DNA of 64,000 nt from Calothrix sp. PCC 7716 (GCF_019977735.1 NZ_AP025018.1:9180580-9244579); one strand, 5' to 3'. Shown: positions 17,305 to 27,301, numbered from the stretch's first letter. Translations and numbers: made by a program. The notes: generated from the letters alone by a model not told the origin.

Positions 17305-18898
17305 GGTTTTTACCTCCTTGTTGTTGCAATTGTTGATTCCAAGTTATTTGTGGTTCTAAGCGTGTTGCATTTGGTAAAGCTTGGCATATTGTGATTGCGG
17401 TTTCATTTATAGTTGCCACAACCACATTCGGCACGTTTTCAAGAAATTCTCTAGGTAGCTGAGAGTATTGACTATCAATAACTAAGTATAGAGTTTTGTG
17501 TTTGTGAGGAGCATTCAAAACTGCTAAAGATAATGCTTCTATTGGTGAGGATACTAGCATGGCGCCTTTTGTAGGTTCGTTGAATTTTCCACCTATACTC
17601 AGGTGAAACCAACCGCATGAACGTCTGCTCGACGGATACAAATTAAAAGTATTATCACCAGGTGTGTGTAAATATGCTCCTGTTGGCTCATTCAAGAGAT
17701 TTCGCGCTAAAAATACGGTGCCTCCTGTAACAGAGGCATAAACCAAAGAGCGTTTGTGAAGTGTTTGCAATAATTGTGGGGGAAGCGCGCGTTGTTGTGT
17801 TAGGTAACGCTGGACTTCATTCCATTGGTTAGGTGACGAGAAAGGCGCCACAAACACAACCGAGGAAGTATGCTGTGCAATTGTTAAAGCATGATTAGCA
17901 ACTGCGTGTAACATCCCGTTTTCGCCAAAGCGGTCACGTAACCAAACTACAGCATCATCAAACTGACATTCATTAACCCGCATTACCAAAGACAGTGCAT
18001 TATCATCTTGTTTATAATTATTTGCCCCCAATTCGTGAGCAACAAGCGGCAATGATAAATCTTGCTGACCGTTGGTTGCTTGCAATAGATGTAATTCTCT
18101 TTCTAGCTGTTGACGTAACTGTTCACTTTTAGATGCGGTTTGCTTCAATTCGGCTTTTTGTTGCAGAATAAGCGACCGTTCGTTTAGCTGGTGATTAATT
18201 ATCTCTAACTGTGGGTTCAAAATCTCAATAACTCTCTGTCGGTAAGACTTGCTTGTTTCTTGCGCTTCCGGTTGGGGGAGGCAATGTTCCAAATTGAGAA
18301 TCTGAGAATCCTGATTAACTGCTGCATAATATTTTCTAACTTGAGTATGAGTAGCTAAACTTCCTTTAATCCCGCGCTCAATTCCCAGGTGTGCAACTGC
18401 TGCTGCAAAACTGTCTTGCAACTGATACATTTGATTATGAGTTCCAAACAAAGCTTTACATCTAAGTTTTCCTTGCTCATCTAACGGTACGAGATAAGCA
18501 TGAATGTGGGGTGTAATTTCATCGAGATGAAGCTCTGCTCGAACAACTCTGTCTCCCCAAGAAGAATCTAACCATCTACTAACAGCATCAACAAAATTAT
18601 CTAGGCGCCGTTTATCATAAACTCCACCTTCAAGTGGCGCCTGGGGACGAAAATAATCTGCACTAGCACTAAGCAACATTTCTATTGCCAGAACTGCATT
18701 AGAGCGAATTTTCTGCGAACCGATTTTGTTTTTAACTAAAGTACACAAATCAAGTTCGTCTAAATTCCCAACGATTTGAATATTTTCCACTTCTGGATTT
18801 GCGTTAGGAGTTTCTCGCGTTCTGTTGATGTGTCCTTCGTGGGCAGTTAGTTGTCCCCAAGATTTTATTTTTTGGATACGACAAATTGCAAAGGGCAT
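17255..18898 (-). CDS. MobV-family relaxase with C-terminal Toprim-like domain
   Basis: 547 residues. The N-terminal 200 residues match the Pre/Mob (MobV) relaxase family, with the metal and active-site block HLDEITPHIH at 124-133 (H124, D126, E127, H131, H133). A coiled coil follows (about 240-275), then a region resembling the DUF3991/Toprim-like module of plasmid primase-relaxases (MLVSSPIEALSLAVLN, LYLVIDSQ). The relaxase nicks oriT and pilots the strand to the recipient. The gene carries several GGCGCC sites, as the backbone does. A candidate oriT lies about 640 bases upstream. Confidence 0.85.
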   Translation of the reverse strand: MPFAICRIQKIKSWGQLTAHEGHINRTRETPNANPEVENIQIVGNLDELDLCTLVKNKIGSQKIRSNAVLAIEMLLSASADYFRPQAPLEGGVYDKRRLDNFVDAVSRWLDSSWGDRVVRAELHLDEITPHIHAYLVPLDEQGKLRCKALFGTHNQMYQLQDSFAAAVAHLGIERGIKGSLATHTQVRKYYAAVNQDSQILNLEHCLPQPEAQETSKSYRQRVIEILNPQLEIINHQLNERSLILQQKAELKQTASKSEQLRQQLERELHLLQATNGQQDLSLPLVAHELGANNYKQDDNALSLVMRVNECQFDDAVVWLRDRFGENGMLHAVANHALTIAQHTSSVVFVAPFSSPNQWNEVQRYLTQQRALPPQLLQTLHKRSLVYASVTGGTVFLARNLLNEPTGAYLHTPGDNTFNLYPSSRRSCGWFHLSIGGKFNEPTKGAMLVSSPIEALSLAVLNAPHKHKTLYLVIDSQYSQLPREFLENVPNVVVATINETAITICQALPNATRLEPQITWNQQLQQQGGKNHAVLEPQRNVSHIPDY

Positions 18899-19821
18899 AA
18901 TTCCATAATTGCCTCTATTTTTTCAGAAAATTAACAGCCTGTTCCTTATATTTGTATCGCATTATCATTTATTTAGGTATATAAGCAATTTAAATAGTTT
19001 ACTAAATGCAAATTAATAGTTACGTATTTTATCAAGCTAATCAAGTCAATTTTAAAGCATAAAGTTTGTGTAGATGTGCTGAAAATTAGATATATTTAGC
19101 ATGTATTGTTAGTAACTATTTTGATATATAACTTTTTCTAAACGTAATTATACGTAGCCAATGTTTTAACGATGAGAGCTACAGGCGCGTTTAAGCAATG
19201 ACCAAAACGATTGGGTATTTTTAGTGATACGTAAGCTCAAAATATTGGCATCTATTATTTTATACCATTGATTTTAACTCGTTTAGACCGAAGTACAAAA
19301 TCTACCCAGCGCAATATTGAAGTAATTAGACTGGAGTTGCTAACACAAAGTAAGAAAGAAATTAAATAGGATGCTGCGCGCGTATGAGCGATTTATTATT
19401 TCAAGCTTTGATAAGTTATGCTAATGCTTTACTACCTCTACGCCAGAGGGATTTAACAAGGAGTGGATTTAGAGGCAAGTTTGTTTATAATTCGTAAAAC
19501 CCGAATTATTTTTCAGGAAATATTGATTTAAAAAAGTGTAGTGAGTTTCACTTTCTTAATTAACGGAGCCTGGAAAATCCGATTCAAAAATAAATTCAAA
19601 ATTCCTAAATTAAAACCAAGCTATTTACCAAAAATGCAAAAATCTGCCCCACAAGCTAACCGAAAAAACTCTCAAACCCAGACAGCAAGCATTTTAGAAG
19701 CAAAACTATAACTGGAGTCAAATGGAGCCAGCTTTTACCAGAGAAAAATACAAATCCCATTAGTTTTACTTATAAGTAGGCTCCAAATGCCTCCAAATTC
19801 TCGTTAATTTTTGGATTTTTC
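18899..19821. other. Long intergenic region between mob and parM
   Basis: Divergent promoter region of 923 bases without a convincing gene (a 36-codon ORF at about 19384-19494 starts MSDLLFQAL, unsupported). It contains palindromes (ACGTAATTATACGT near 19143), an oriT-like hairpin at 19533-19554, and a GGAGTCAAATGGAGCC / GGCTCCAAATGCCTCC cluster at 19712-19796 just before parM, a possible partition-protein binding site. Confidence 0.5.
19533..19554 (+). other. Candidate oriT nick region (MobV type)
   Basis: Inverted repeat AAAGTG / CACTTT around TAGTGAGTTT. It resembles the pMV158-type oriT as I remember it (AAAGTATAGTGTG^TTATACTTT), where the nick follows TAGTGTG; here the matching word is TAGTGAG^TTT. 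It lies upstream of the MobV gene. The similarity is from memory and short. Confidence 0.4.
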
Positions 19822-20988
19822 ATGAGTACAAATACTTTAAAAACAAATAATTCTGACTCATCCCCTCTCGTTATTATTGCTCTCGACTTTGGAGGAAGCG
19901 GTACAAAAGGAATTTATTCGCGTTATGAAAGTTCTGAAGCATATTCATTATTTATGGAACCGGAGGTTGTTTCGGTAACGCTGGAGTCGATAAAAACTTA
20001 TGAGCAAAACCTGATGGGAACAACTGACCCAGAGAACCGCGCGTGGGTGTTTGTTAATAATCAGGCATCTTCTGTTGGATATCTGGCACAGAATAAGTAT
20101 CATGCGAATGCTGGACTTGTTGAACTGAAATATGAGCGCGCGGTTCACAAAACACTAGCAGCTATTTGGGTGATTAAAGAAAAACTCAATCTCCCACGTA
20201 AGTTCAGAGTTGCCCTTTGTGTCTTACTTCCACCTGGAGAGTTTGAGAACAAAGCGATGTTTGAACAATTGGTTTGTGCAAGCTTATCTAACTACCTTGT
20301 ACCGTGTGGCAAAATGCAAGTTGAGTGTGTAATTTTTAATTGCTTGCCAGAAGGAGCTGGTATATATCTATCGCACCAAAAGCGAGTTGGGGAAACAATC
20401 AAACAAAAAGTTTGTGTGGTAGCAATGATTGGTTTCCGCAATGCATCAGTACTAATTGCTCATCGCGGTGTTGTATCTAGAGATGGTAAAACCTCAGATT
20501 TAGGTATGGTGCGAATGCTAGAAAAAGTAGTTGCTGCAACTGCGGGGCAAGCTGTAGAACGTTTAACCGGGGCAGTTGCAATTTCTGGAAGTGATATTGA
20601 TACACGTCCTTTAATGCGTTTGCTGCGTTCCACAACTACTCAGGGACGCTCTACTGAGTTAATGAGACTTGTGCAAGCAATTAAGTTTGCTCGGCATGAG
20701 TATGCAACTGCTTTGATAAGCTGGCTTTCTCAGGTAATCCCACTTGATGTTGAAGAAATTCTTTTTTGTGGTGGTACTGCTGACTATTTGAAAAAAGAGT
20801 TAAATACCTGTTACAAAACGACACCATGTATATTCTCTGGAATAGCCATTCCCACATCAATCGATAACAACTTGCTTGGTAGTCGTTTGGCTGATGTCTA
20901 CGGCGCCTTCTTATATTTTGACGAAATTGTCAAACGCCGCCTTTCACGTCAAATGGAGGTAATAAATAGTGTTCAAGAAAAGTCGTAG
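19822..20988 (+). CDS. parM: ParM/StbA-like actin homologue
   Basis: 388 residues. The phosphate-1 motif of the actin fold is visible near the start (VIIALDFGGSGTKG), with IAHRGVVSRDGKTSDLGM and GGTADYLKKEL corresponding to later nucleotide-binding blocks. ParM filaments push plasmid copies apart before division. The following gene starts inside its end, so it probably forms the operon partner. The centromere site may be the GGAG-rich cluster just upstream. Confidence 0.78.
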   Translation: MSTNTLKTNNSDSSPLVIIALDFGGSGTKGIYSRYESSEAYSLFMEPEVVSVTLESIKTYEQNLMGTTDPENRAWVFVNNQASSVGYLAQNKYHANAGLVELKYERAVHKTLAAIWVIKEKLNLPRKFRVALCVLLPPGEFENKAMFEQLVCASLSNYLVPCGKMQVECVIFNCLPEGAGIYLSHQKRVGETIKQKVCVVAMIGFRNASVLIAHRGVVSRDGKTSDLGMVRMLEKVVAATAGQAVERLTGAVAISGSDIDTRPLMRLLRSTTTQGRSTELMRLVQAIKFARHEYATALISWLSQVIPLDVEEILFCGGTADYLKKELNTCYKTTPCIFSGIAIPTSIDNNLLGSRLADVYGAFLYFDEIVKRRLSRQMEVINSVQEKS

Positions 20989-21394
20989 TCATTTTCGCTG
21001 GCGGTATCAACCGCGTAACAAAATAGATATTCTGATGCTCGATTACATATCTACAAGTAATGTAATGAGTACCACAAACATGATTCTATTGGCATTGAGA
21101 GCATTTTGGCTACCCTTAGCTGTTGCCCAATCACCAGATTTGGATAAAGCAACTAAAGAACGGATAGCGATAGAAGCTTGCTGTAGTTTGCTAATCCAAC
21201 TTAACCAAATTTATGCAGCAGTTGGATTAGAGCTACCTAACTATATGCTTTCATCCAATCAAAAAGAATTAATAGAAGCATTTAATAATGGTCAATCAGA
21301 AACTAATTCAACACAAAATTACCCCAGTATTGAGGAGCAGAAAGAGCAAGTAGGACAATTTAATTATGATACTGATTCGTTTAGCAGTTGGTAG
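20969..21394 (+). CDS. Probable ParM operon partner, hypothetical
   Basis: 141 residues from a GTG overlapping the end of parM by 20 bases. A basic N-terminus (KKSRSHFRWRYQPRNK) is followed by a helical middle (MILLALRAFWLPLAVAQS) and an acidic tail. Position and a basic start suit a ParR-like adaptor that binds the centromere, but sequence similarity to ParR is not evident. Confidence 0.5.
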   Translation: MFKKSRSHFRWRYQPRNKIDILMLDYISTSNVMSTTNMILLALRAFWLPLAVAQSPDLDKATKERIAIEACCSLLIQLNQIYAAVGLELPNYMLSSNQKELIEAFNNGQSETNSTQNYPSIEEQKEQVGQFNYDTDSFSSW

Positions 21395-21403
21395 GTAATA
21401 TTT

Positions 21404-22390
21404 ATGGATTTCCAACAATCTAAGAGGAAACGAGGCAGACCCAGGAAAAATGCTGACAATTTTTTTGGCACTTACTTGAATAACTCAACAACAATGCACT
21501 CAGACACAAATTTAAATAACTCTCAAGCAGAAACAGCAGGTAAAAATCTTCACATAGAAATTGAAGATTGGGAACAGGAACTTGATGGAGAGCCTGAAAA
21601 TAATATAGAAAATCATGAGAATGATAATACCTCGGACGAATTCCCAGAATTAGGAAATGGCACCATACCGTTTGATAGCTTGGAAGAAAATCTCACTCAT
21701 TCAACAATTATTCACATTGTTGATGGCGAGAAAGGAGGCGCCGGAAAATCGTTCGTTAGTAAAACTTTAATTGAATATTGTATCAATGCTGATTTAGACG
21801 TTGCAATTGTAGATGCGGATACAAGTAATCAGGACATCGCTAAACTATATGATGGTGTTAAGTCAGCATTTTTTAGCGATGATGAAAAGCAAGCTAAGGA
21901 GGCTGACGAAATATTTGATTTAGCGCTTGAAAAGTCGGTAATTGTTAATTTACCCGCTCAAGTTTACACAAACGTTACTAACTGGATAACGCGCAACAGC
22001 CTAACTCAACTAGGTAAAGAGCATTCAATTACTTTTATTAAATGGTTTGTGTGTACTGGTGGAATAGATTCTGTGAATTTCTTTCTTCAGTCGTTGAATG
22101 ATTTAGGGGGTGATGTAACTCACGTATTTGTAAAGAATATGGGGTTATGCGATGACTGGAACTATATAGATAAAATGCCAGAGTTTATAGAAGCGCAAAG
22201 AGTGCATCAATTTACAATTATGAACTTTCCTAAATTCCCATTTTGGGAGCGCAACATGGTTGACCGTTTGGGAGTTACTTTTTCTGGCGCCACACTACAC
22301 CCTGATTTTAAAGTCATATCGAAGCAGCGCGTGAAAAATTTCCTTAAAGAAGCATATGCAGCATTTACTCTCACAGGGTTAATCAAATGA
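21404..22390 (+). CDS. ParA/MinD-like ATPase with AT-hook
   Basis: 328 residues. An AT-hook-like KRKRGRPRK lies at 7-15, then an acidic, disordered stretch to about 100, then a deviant Walker A (KGGAGKS, 110-116) and a switch-like VDADTSNQD. The rest fits a ParA/MobD-like P-loop ATPase. Such proteins position plasmids or assist mobilization; the AT-hook suggests non-specific DNA binding. It has no ParB neighbour. The stop overlaps the next start by four bases (ATGA). Confidence 0.75.
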   Translation: MDFQQSKRKRGRPRKNADNFFGTYLNNSTTMHSDTNLNNSQAETAGKNLHIEIEDWEQELDGEPENNIENHENDNTSDEFPELGNGTIPFDSLEENLTHSTIIHIVDGEKGGAGKSFVSKTLIEYCINADLDVAIVDADTSNQDIAKLYDGVKSAFFSDDEKQAKEADEIFDLALEKSVIVNLPAQVYTNVTNWITRNSLTQLGKEHSITFIKWFVCTGGIDSVNFFLQSLNDLGGDVTHVFVKNMGLCDDWNYIDKMPEFIEAQRVHQFTIMNFPKFPFWERNMVDRLGVTFSGATLHPDFKVISKQRVKNFLKEAYAAFTLTGLIK

Positions 22391-23112
22391 ACCAATTACA
22401 AGACTCTCAACCTACACCATCTAATGTAGAGGAGAATAAAACTCCTGAAGATTTACTTGCCGAAGCTTTGAAAGGGAAAACCGAACGATTTCAGCGTCGC
22501 GTGTTGGACTTTGCTTCTAAAAGTGGATTATCCCAAGATGACCCTTTGTTTTTAGTGTTAATTGCTACTGGTCATTTGGAAGCGATGCTTGAAGAGGCGC
22601 CTGATACCTTAAAATTACTCTTTAAAAATTGGAATAAAGACTTAGCTCGTAATTTGGAATTGGTGGAACAAGTAGCAGTGGAGCGGCAGAAAGTAGCTAT
22701 TAACCGTGCGGCAAATGCTTTGATTCATGAAGCTTTACTACGTGAAGGAAGAAACCTAATAAATTCGGTCTTTCCTGCCGCTATTCTATTTTTCTTTACC
22801 TTGGGTGTCGGCTTTATCACGGGTGTTTTAATGCCTCCCTGGATTTCTGGAATAATTGGTGGAGGGTATACAAAAGTACAGTCAACGCTTTTAACGTGGG
22901 ACGAATTAGACGCGATGAAATGGGCAAAGTCCAATGAAGGAAAATTTGCCAGGAATTTAATCAACTGGAACCGAGGTTACTTAGACAATGGCGAGTGTGT
23001 TAAGGATGCTCAAAGATTAGGTGTAGTTATGTCGCAATTCGGACGCAAAGCAAAGTCAGGATACTGTTTTGTGTGGGTTCTTCCACCAGAACAGCGAAAA
23101 TTTGCAGACTAG
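22387..23112 (+). CDS. Membrane protein, DUF6753-like (tentative)
   Basis: 241 residues, cotranslated with the ParA-like ATPase. The N-terminal block KTPEDLLAEALKGKTERF and SGLSQDDPLFLVL resemble a family found in cyanobacterial plasmids that I recall as DUF6753. One or two membrane helices lie at about 129-156 (FPAAILFFFTLGVGFITGVL). The C-terminal 70 residues are soluble. Coupling to a ParA-like ATPase suggests a membrane anchor for partition or mobilization. Confidence 0.6.
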   Translation: MNQLQDSQPTPSNVEENKTPEDLLAEALKGKTERFQRRVLDFASKSGLSQDDPLFLVLIATGHLEAMLEEAPDTLKLLFKNWNKDLARNLELVEQVAVERQKVAINRAANALIHEALLREGRNLINSVFPAAILFFFTLGVGFITGVLMPPWISGIIGGGYTKVQSTLLTWDELDAMKWAKSNEGKFARNLINWNRGYLDNGECVKDAQRLGVVMSQFGRKAKSGYCFVWVLPPEQRKFAD

Positions 23113-23183
23113 TGAGTGAGAAATAGGAAGAGAGCAAGGCGCCAGTTAGACTGCCTAAACCCTTCAAGAAGCAAAATATTGAG

Positions 23184-23387
23184 CTAAAACTGTTCACCAT
23201 CGTCTCGCCAAGGAATTTGTGCTGCTTTCCTTATTTCTTCGGCTATAGCTTCTTTCTCCTTTTCTTCTTCAGGGTCATAAAAATCATCGAAGTTCGCGTA
23301 TCCCTCACTAAGAAGTTCATCCGGGGTCATCGATACGACCACCTGGTATCTAGTTGTTTTTGGTTCGCTAACTGGTTTATCAGCCAT
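23184..23387 (-). CDS. Small acidic hypothetical protein
   Basis: 67 residues from the ATG at 23387 (MADKPVSEP), chosen over 23471 because CAGGT precedes it and the upstream codons look non-coding. Acidic C-terminal half (DEEKEKEAIAEEIRK-like). It is divergent from the RNA-polymerase-like gene, with only 100 bases between start codons. Function unknown. Confidence 0.5.
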   Translation of the reverse strand: MADKPVSEPKTTRYQVVVSMTPDELLSEGYANFDDFYDPEEEKEKEAIAEEIRKAAQIPWRDDGEQF

Positions 23388-23488
23388 ATTTTTTACCTGT
23401 ACCTGCCAACTTCTATTGTAATTGCGATTTATTAACTGAATAAAACTTATTTGTTTGTAATAAATTGTCACGCACGGGTGTTAGAACT

Positions 23489-26400
23489 ATGGTTTTAAAA
23501 CTCAATCACTTTGACACAAAGACGAAGCAAGATACCCAAATACAAGAAAAACTAGAGAATACGCTTGCTGAATACTTATTTCCTGGTGTTGAATTTAGCA
23601 TTGGCACTGCTTATCCCGAAGCCACAGTACCGCATGACTTGCAAGAGCATAACAAAATGACCTTGCAATTCTCAGCGGGAAAAAGAATGTTTTTTGCAAG
23701 CGACTCAACTATTCGTGATTCTTTATACCCAAATCCTTCGGATGGTGCAGCTTATCCTTTACCTTTCACACCTTGCCGAACCTTTCACACCATAAGGAAT
23801 GTCAGAATTTTAGTTGTTGATGATGCAACAGGAGAAAATGGTGGTGTCATTGCCAACAGTGATGCAAAAAAGCTGGTTGGCGATTGTAAAGGTTTAATCG
23901 ACAAAGATTTTGCTGCGCTAAACAATATTGAAACGCGCGCATTTCAATTTCGGCTTGGTATTCGACCCCAAGAAGAAAGTCCAGTAATGCGAATTGCCAA
24001 AGGTACACTGGCGCCTGCGAAGCTAGATAAATTTGGTGAGTCATTTTTTCGGATGGGTGGTAACACCTTTGATGGAACCTTACGCACCAAAACTGGCTAT
24101 GATATGGTCTTGGCAACTTCTTCGTTCAAGGGTAGAAAGGGAGAAGACGCAATCCAACCAGGGGAGTATATGCTTTCGATTGGTTTAGGTGTGAAAGCAC
24201 TGGCTTTATATCGGGAGCATAGTTTAGGAACCCAGATTTTGGTCAATTACCCAAAAAGTGTAAGAAAAGAAATTTTACCTATAATCAAGCAGCAAGCAGA
24301 ACAACTTGCTCACGACCAAAAAGACTTGAGGCGCCTTGCACAGCGATATATTGATACTTACGAGCGTCGAAAAGCATTTTTAGAGAACAGTCTAGAGTTA
24401 AAATCTAGCTTTCAAGAAAATATAGAAGATAACTTTTCTATATTTGATAATTTAGATTCGGGTGGAGAAATCGATGAAAGCCAAGAAGGAGAAAATTTTA
24501 CTCACGAACAAAAAGATTTATTACTGTATTCGCTATTAAAAGCCGATTTATTCGCTTATTGTCAACTGATTGAGCATCCTAAAATAATTTCTGAACTTCG
24601 GGAATTCGCTCGTAAAGAATGGGTTGAAATAGCAACTGGACGTTCAATTAAATTTACATCAGGTCTAGCTCAACCAAATTTAGACTTGAAGTGTAACGAA
24701 ATATGTATACCTACAATAAACGATGGTGAAGAAATTATAGTCACTCGCTCGCCATTGATTAATTCAAACGGTGTTATTACTTTAAAAAATAAACATTTAC
24801 CAGAAATGTTAGATGGATGTGTTTACATTCACCCTGAAACAGCTATGGATAATATGCAGTGCGACTTTGATGGCGATTTACTGGCTTTTGCTCCCAGTAA
24901 AACTTTCCCCCATTTAGCAAGCGAAGTAAAAGAAAGAAATTTACCTGAAAATCGTTACCCTAACATTGTTAAAAAAGTTAAAGTACCTTATCAAGGTACA
25001 TTTGATGAAATTGCTGTTTCTGCGATGGAGAATAAAATAGGAATTATTTCTAATGAGATTCAAAAAAATATTGCGTTACAATGTGAAATTTGTGCAATGC
25101 CACAAACTCATAAATTAGATTATCTCAAACAAGCATCAATACATTTAAGTAAAGTTTTGCAAAGACAACAGCAAGGTAAATTAAAAATTCCTGATAAGAT
25201 GCTACAGCAAATTCAGCAAATTAATTTAAAAGATACAAATCTCAATCCTGCTCAAGCTGAACAAAAATTAAATTTATTCAAAAACTTATTAAAAGATTGT
25301 GTAGCTGAACTTGGTAATGAGTTACAAGTTGCTACCGACGGACCCAAAAGCGCATTACGTCCCAATGACTCTATTTTACGATACTGCCAAGCGATAACTG
25401 CCTACAAAGAGATTTTATGGCTGGCTGATAAAAAGAATCCAGAGGCTTTTACAAATCGAGGCATGAAAAGTAACGGTTACAGTCCGATTGATTTAATCAT
25501 TCAACAAACAAATCAAATATTCGAGCAAAACCAAATTACAGCTAGACCGATTGAACAATTTAGAAAACTTTACACCAGAGTCGAGCCTACATCTCAAGTA
25601 AAAGAACAAGCTCTATCTGTTAAAAATCAGTATAACTCACTGGTCAAACAACGTATCGAACTCGAAGAAACAAGAAAAGTAGAATTTGGCCCTTACATTG
25701 TAATTACGTCACCAACAAGTGGAAAAAAATTAGAAATTACAAACTTAATCAAATTTGATACAGCTAAAAACCCAGAATTTTGGAAGACTTCAGAGCTTAG
25801 TGTCAAAATTCAATCCAGAGAGGTGACAGCAAAATTAGCACATCCCCTATCTGCCTGTATTCAGTATAAAACTCTTGAAGGTTTGGACGTGTTGAAACCA
25901 ATTGGCACTATTAGTATGAAATCTATGAAGGAACATGACCTAAAACCTGGGATGTCAATAAATCAAGCAAAGGTGGAATTCCACTTTGGCATCAGTGATG
26001 GAATGATAGACGCTTTAAAACAGCAAGCTACAGAATATATTGAATCAGTAAGAAACAGTACTCCTGAACCTGAAAAGTTACAGTTAGCAGCAGCAATACA
26101 TGATATCAGCCATACCGAGGAAAGTAAAAATTACCAAGGATTCAAAAGAGCAGGTGTTGCATTCGCTGTTTTTCCTGACGAAGTAGTAGGTCAACTCCAG
26201 CAATTACAGTTTACCAATATGAGAGTTATCGGCGCCCAGTTTAATGAATGTGCTGGTATAAATTTTAGAGGAGAACAAGTTGCCGTTAAATTTGAGGATG
26301 GTGCAAATCCCCGTGACCCAACTAAAACCGCACGTTGGGTAACTGTAGAAGGTAAAAAACTCGGAACTATAGACGCGCGCTCTCCTCAGCTTATTGCAGG

Positions 26401-27259
26401 ATGTGAAGCACTGGCAACCATCACTTCTTCCCCCAGTAACAGTCTTATCGTCACCAGTCTCAAAAATCCTGACAACAAATTACAAATCGATAACACGAAT
26501 AAATACACTTTTGCTGGTCGTGACTGGAAAGGGGAGCAGGCTAATATTACTTTTAATGTACAACAACCTGATACAGCTAAGGCACCTGTTGTTATAGCAT
26601 TATTGGGAAATCAAGCTTTAGGAGTGCTAAACAAACAATCAACAAACTTTCTACTATCTCAGCTAGCTAAAGAAGGCAAAAAAATACAAGGGCTAACCAT
26701 CACTGGTGTTGTAAACAACGCACCCGCCAGTTATGCGGATATTGTCATTGACCCAAGCAGCTTCAAGCTTCCGGATATTCAAGAAAATAATAATCAGCCT
26801 CTTGTTGCCACTGTAGTATTTTTTGAGGCACCAGTTGATAATCACTTACAAGCTAAAACTGACCAAATGATGTGCAATATGTTGCAGCGCGCGGTTAATA
26901 GAGCTATCGAGCGAGGTTACAACACTATCCACTTCGTTGATATTTCCCCACACCAGTTAGATAACCCCTCACCTGCTGTCAAGATGATTCAGGAATTAGG
27001 CGCCACACGCAAAGATATCAATATAGAATACTTTGATGTTGCATCGCCAAAAGGCGCCATCGCAAATTTGACACAACCGGACGACATTGCTCTTGGGATT
27101 CGCAGTCAAGAAACTATCAATATTATTGGCTACGCTGTAAACCAAGGAAAAGCAGTTGCAGCATACATTCCCGAAACTGGAAAGTTTGACAGGTATAATT
27201 TACCCTCAGTTGAAAAGACTGTTACAGCCACAAAAACTGAAATTGAACGTGATGTATAG
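23489..27259 (+). CDS. Single-chain two-barrel RNA polymerase-like protein (YonO/RdRP-type motifs)
   Basis: 1256 residues from ATG 23489 (an in-frame TTG lies at 23465). The motif order matches polymerases with two double-psi barrels on one chain. Barrel 1: TGENGGVIA, then AFQFRLG, KGTLAP with Lys171, and LATSSFKG with Lys214. Barrel 2: VTRSPLINSNGVITL, then CDFDGDLLAF with Asp459/461/463, the Mg-binding DxDxD motif. A helix with ATDGPKS (617-621 region) matches the AVDxxKTG block of eukaryotic RdRPs. The Lys-to-Asp spacing (about 245) is like QDE-1. The last 400 residues are unassigned. Known members make RNA from DNA or RNA templates; which applies here is unknown. It carries GGCGCC sites and sits beside partition genes, so it is backbone. 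The match is by eye. Confidence 0.7.
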   Translation: MVLKLNHFDTKTKQDTQIQEKLENTLAEYLFPGVEFSIGTAYPEATVPHDLQEHNKMTLQFSAGKRMFFASDSTIRDSLYPNPSDGAAYPLPFTPCRTFHTIRNVRILVVDDATGENGGVIANSDAKKLVGDCKGLIDKDFAALNNIETRAFQFRLGIRPQEESPVMRIAKGTLAPAKLDKFGESFFRMGGNTFDGTLRTKTGYDMVLATSSFKGRKGEDAIQPGEYMLSIGLGVKALALYREHSLGTQILVNYPKSVRKEILPIIKQQAEQLAHDQKDLRRLAQRYIDTYERRKAFLENSLELKSSFQENIEDNFSIFDNLDSGGEIDESQEGENFTHEQKDLLLYSLLKADLFAYCQLIEHPKIISELREFARKEWVEIATGRSIKFTSGLAQPNLDLKCNEICIPTINDGEEIIVTRSPLINSNGVITLKNKHLPEMLDGCVYIHPETAMDNMQCDFDGDLLAFAPSKTFPHLASEVKERNLPENRYPNIVKKVKVPYQGTFDEIAVSAMENKIGIISNEIQKNIALQCEICAMPQTHKLDYLKQASIHLSKVLQRQQQGKLKIPDKMLQQIQQINLKDTNLNPAQAEQKLNLFKNLLKDCVAELGNELQVATDGPKSALRPNDSILRYCQAITAYKEILWLADKKNPEAFTNRGMKSNGYSPIDLIIQQTNQIFEQNQITARPIEQFRKLYTRVEPTSQVKEQALSVKNQYNSLVKQRIELEETRKVEFGPYIVITSPTSGKKLEITNLIKFDTAKNPEFWKTSELSVKIQSREVTAKLAHPLSACIQYKTLEGLDVLKPIGTISMKSMKEHDLKPGMSINQAKVEFHFGISDGMIDALKQQATEYIESVRNSTPEPEKLQLAAAIHDISHTEESKNYQGFKRAGVAFAVFPDEVVGQLQQLQFTNMRVIGAQFNECAGINFRGEQVAVKFEDGANPRDPTKTARWVTVEGKKLGTIDARSPQLIAGCEALATITSSPSNSLIVTSLKNPDNKLQIDNTNKYTFAGRDWKGEQANITFNVQQPDTAKAPVVIALLGNQALGVLNKQSTNFLLSQLAKEGKKIQGLTITGVVNNAPASYADIVIDPSSFKLPDIQENNNQPLVATVVFFEAPVDNHLQAKTDQMMCNMLQRAVNRAIERGYNTIHFVDISPHQLDNPSPAVKMIQELGATRKDINIEYFDVASPKGAIANLTQPDDIALGIRSQETINIIGYAVNQGKAVAAYIPETGKFDRYNLPSVEKTVTATKTEIERDV

Positions 27260-27301
27260 CTTTAAAGCCTTTACATTAGCAGCGTCAAGTTTTTGATAAT
27301 T

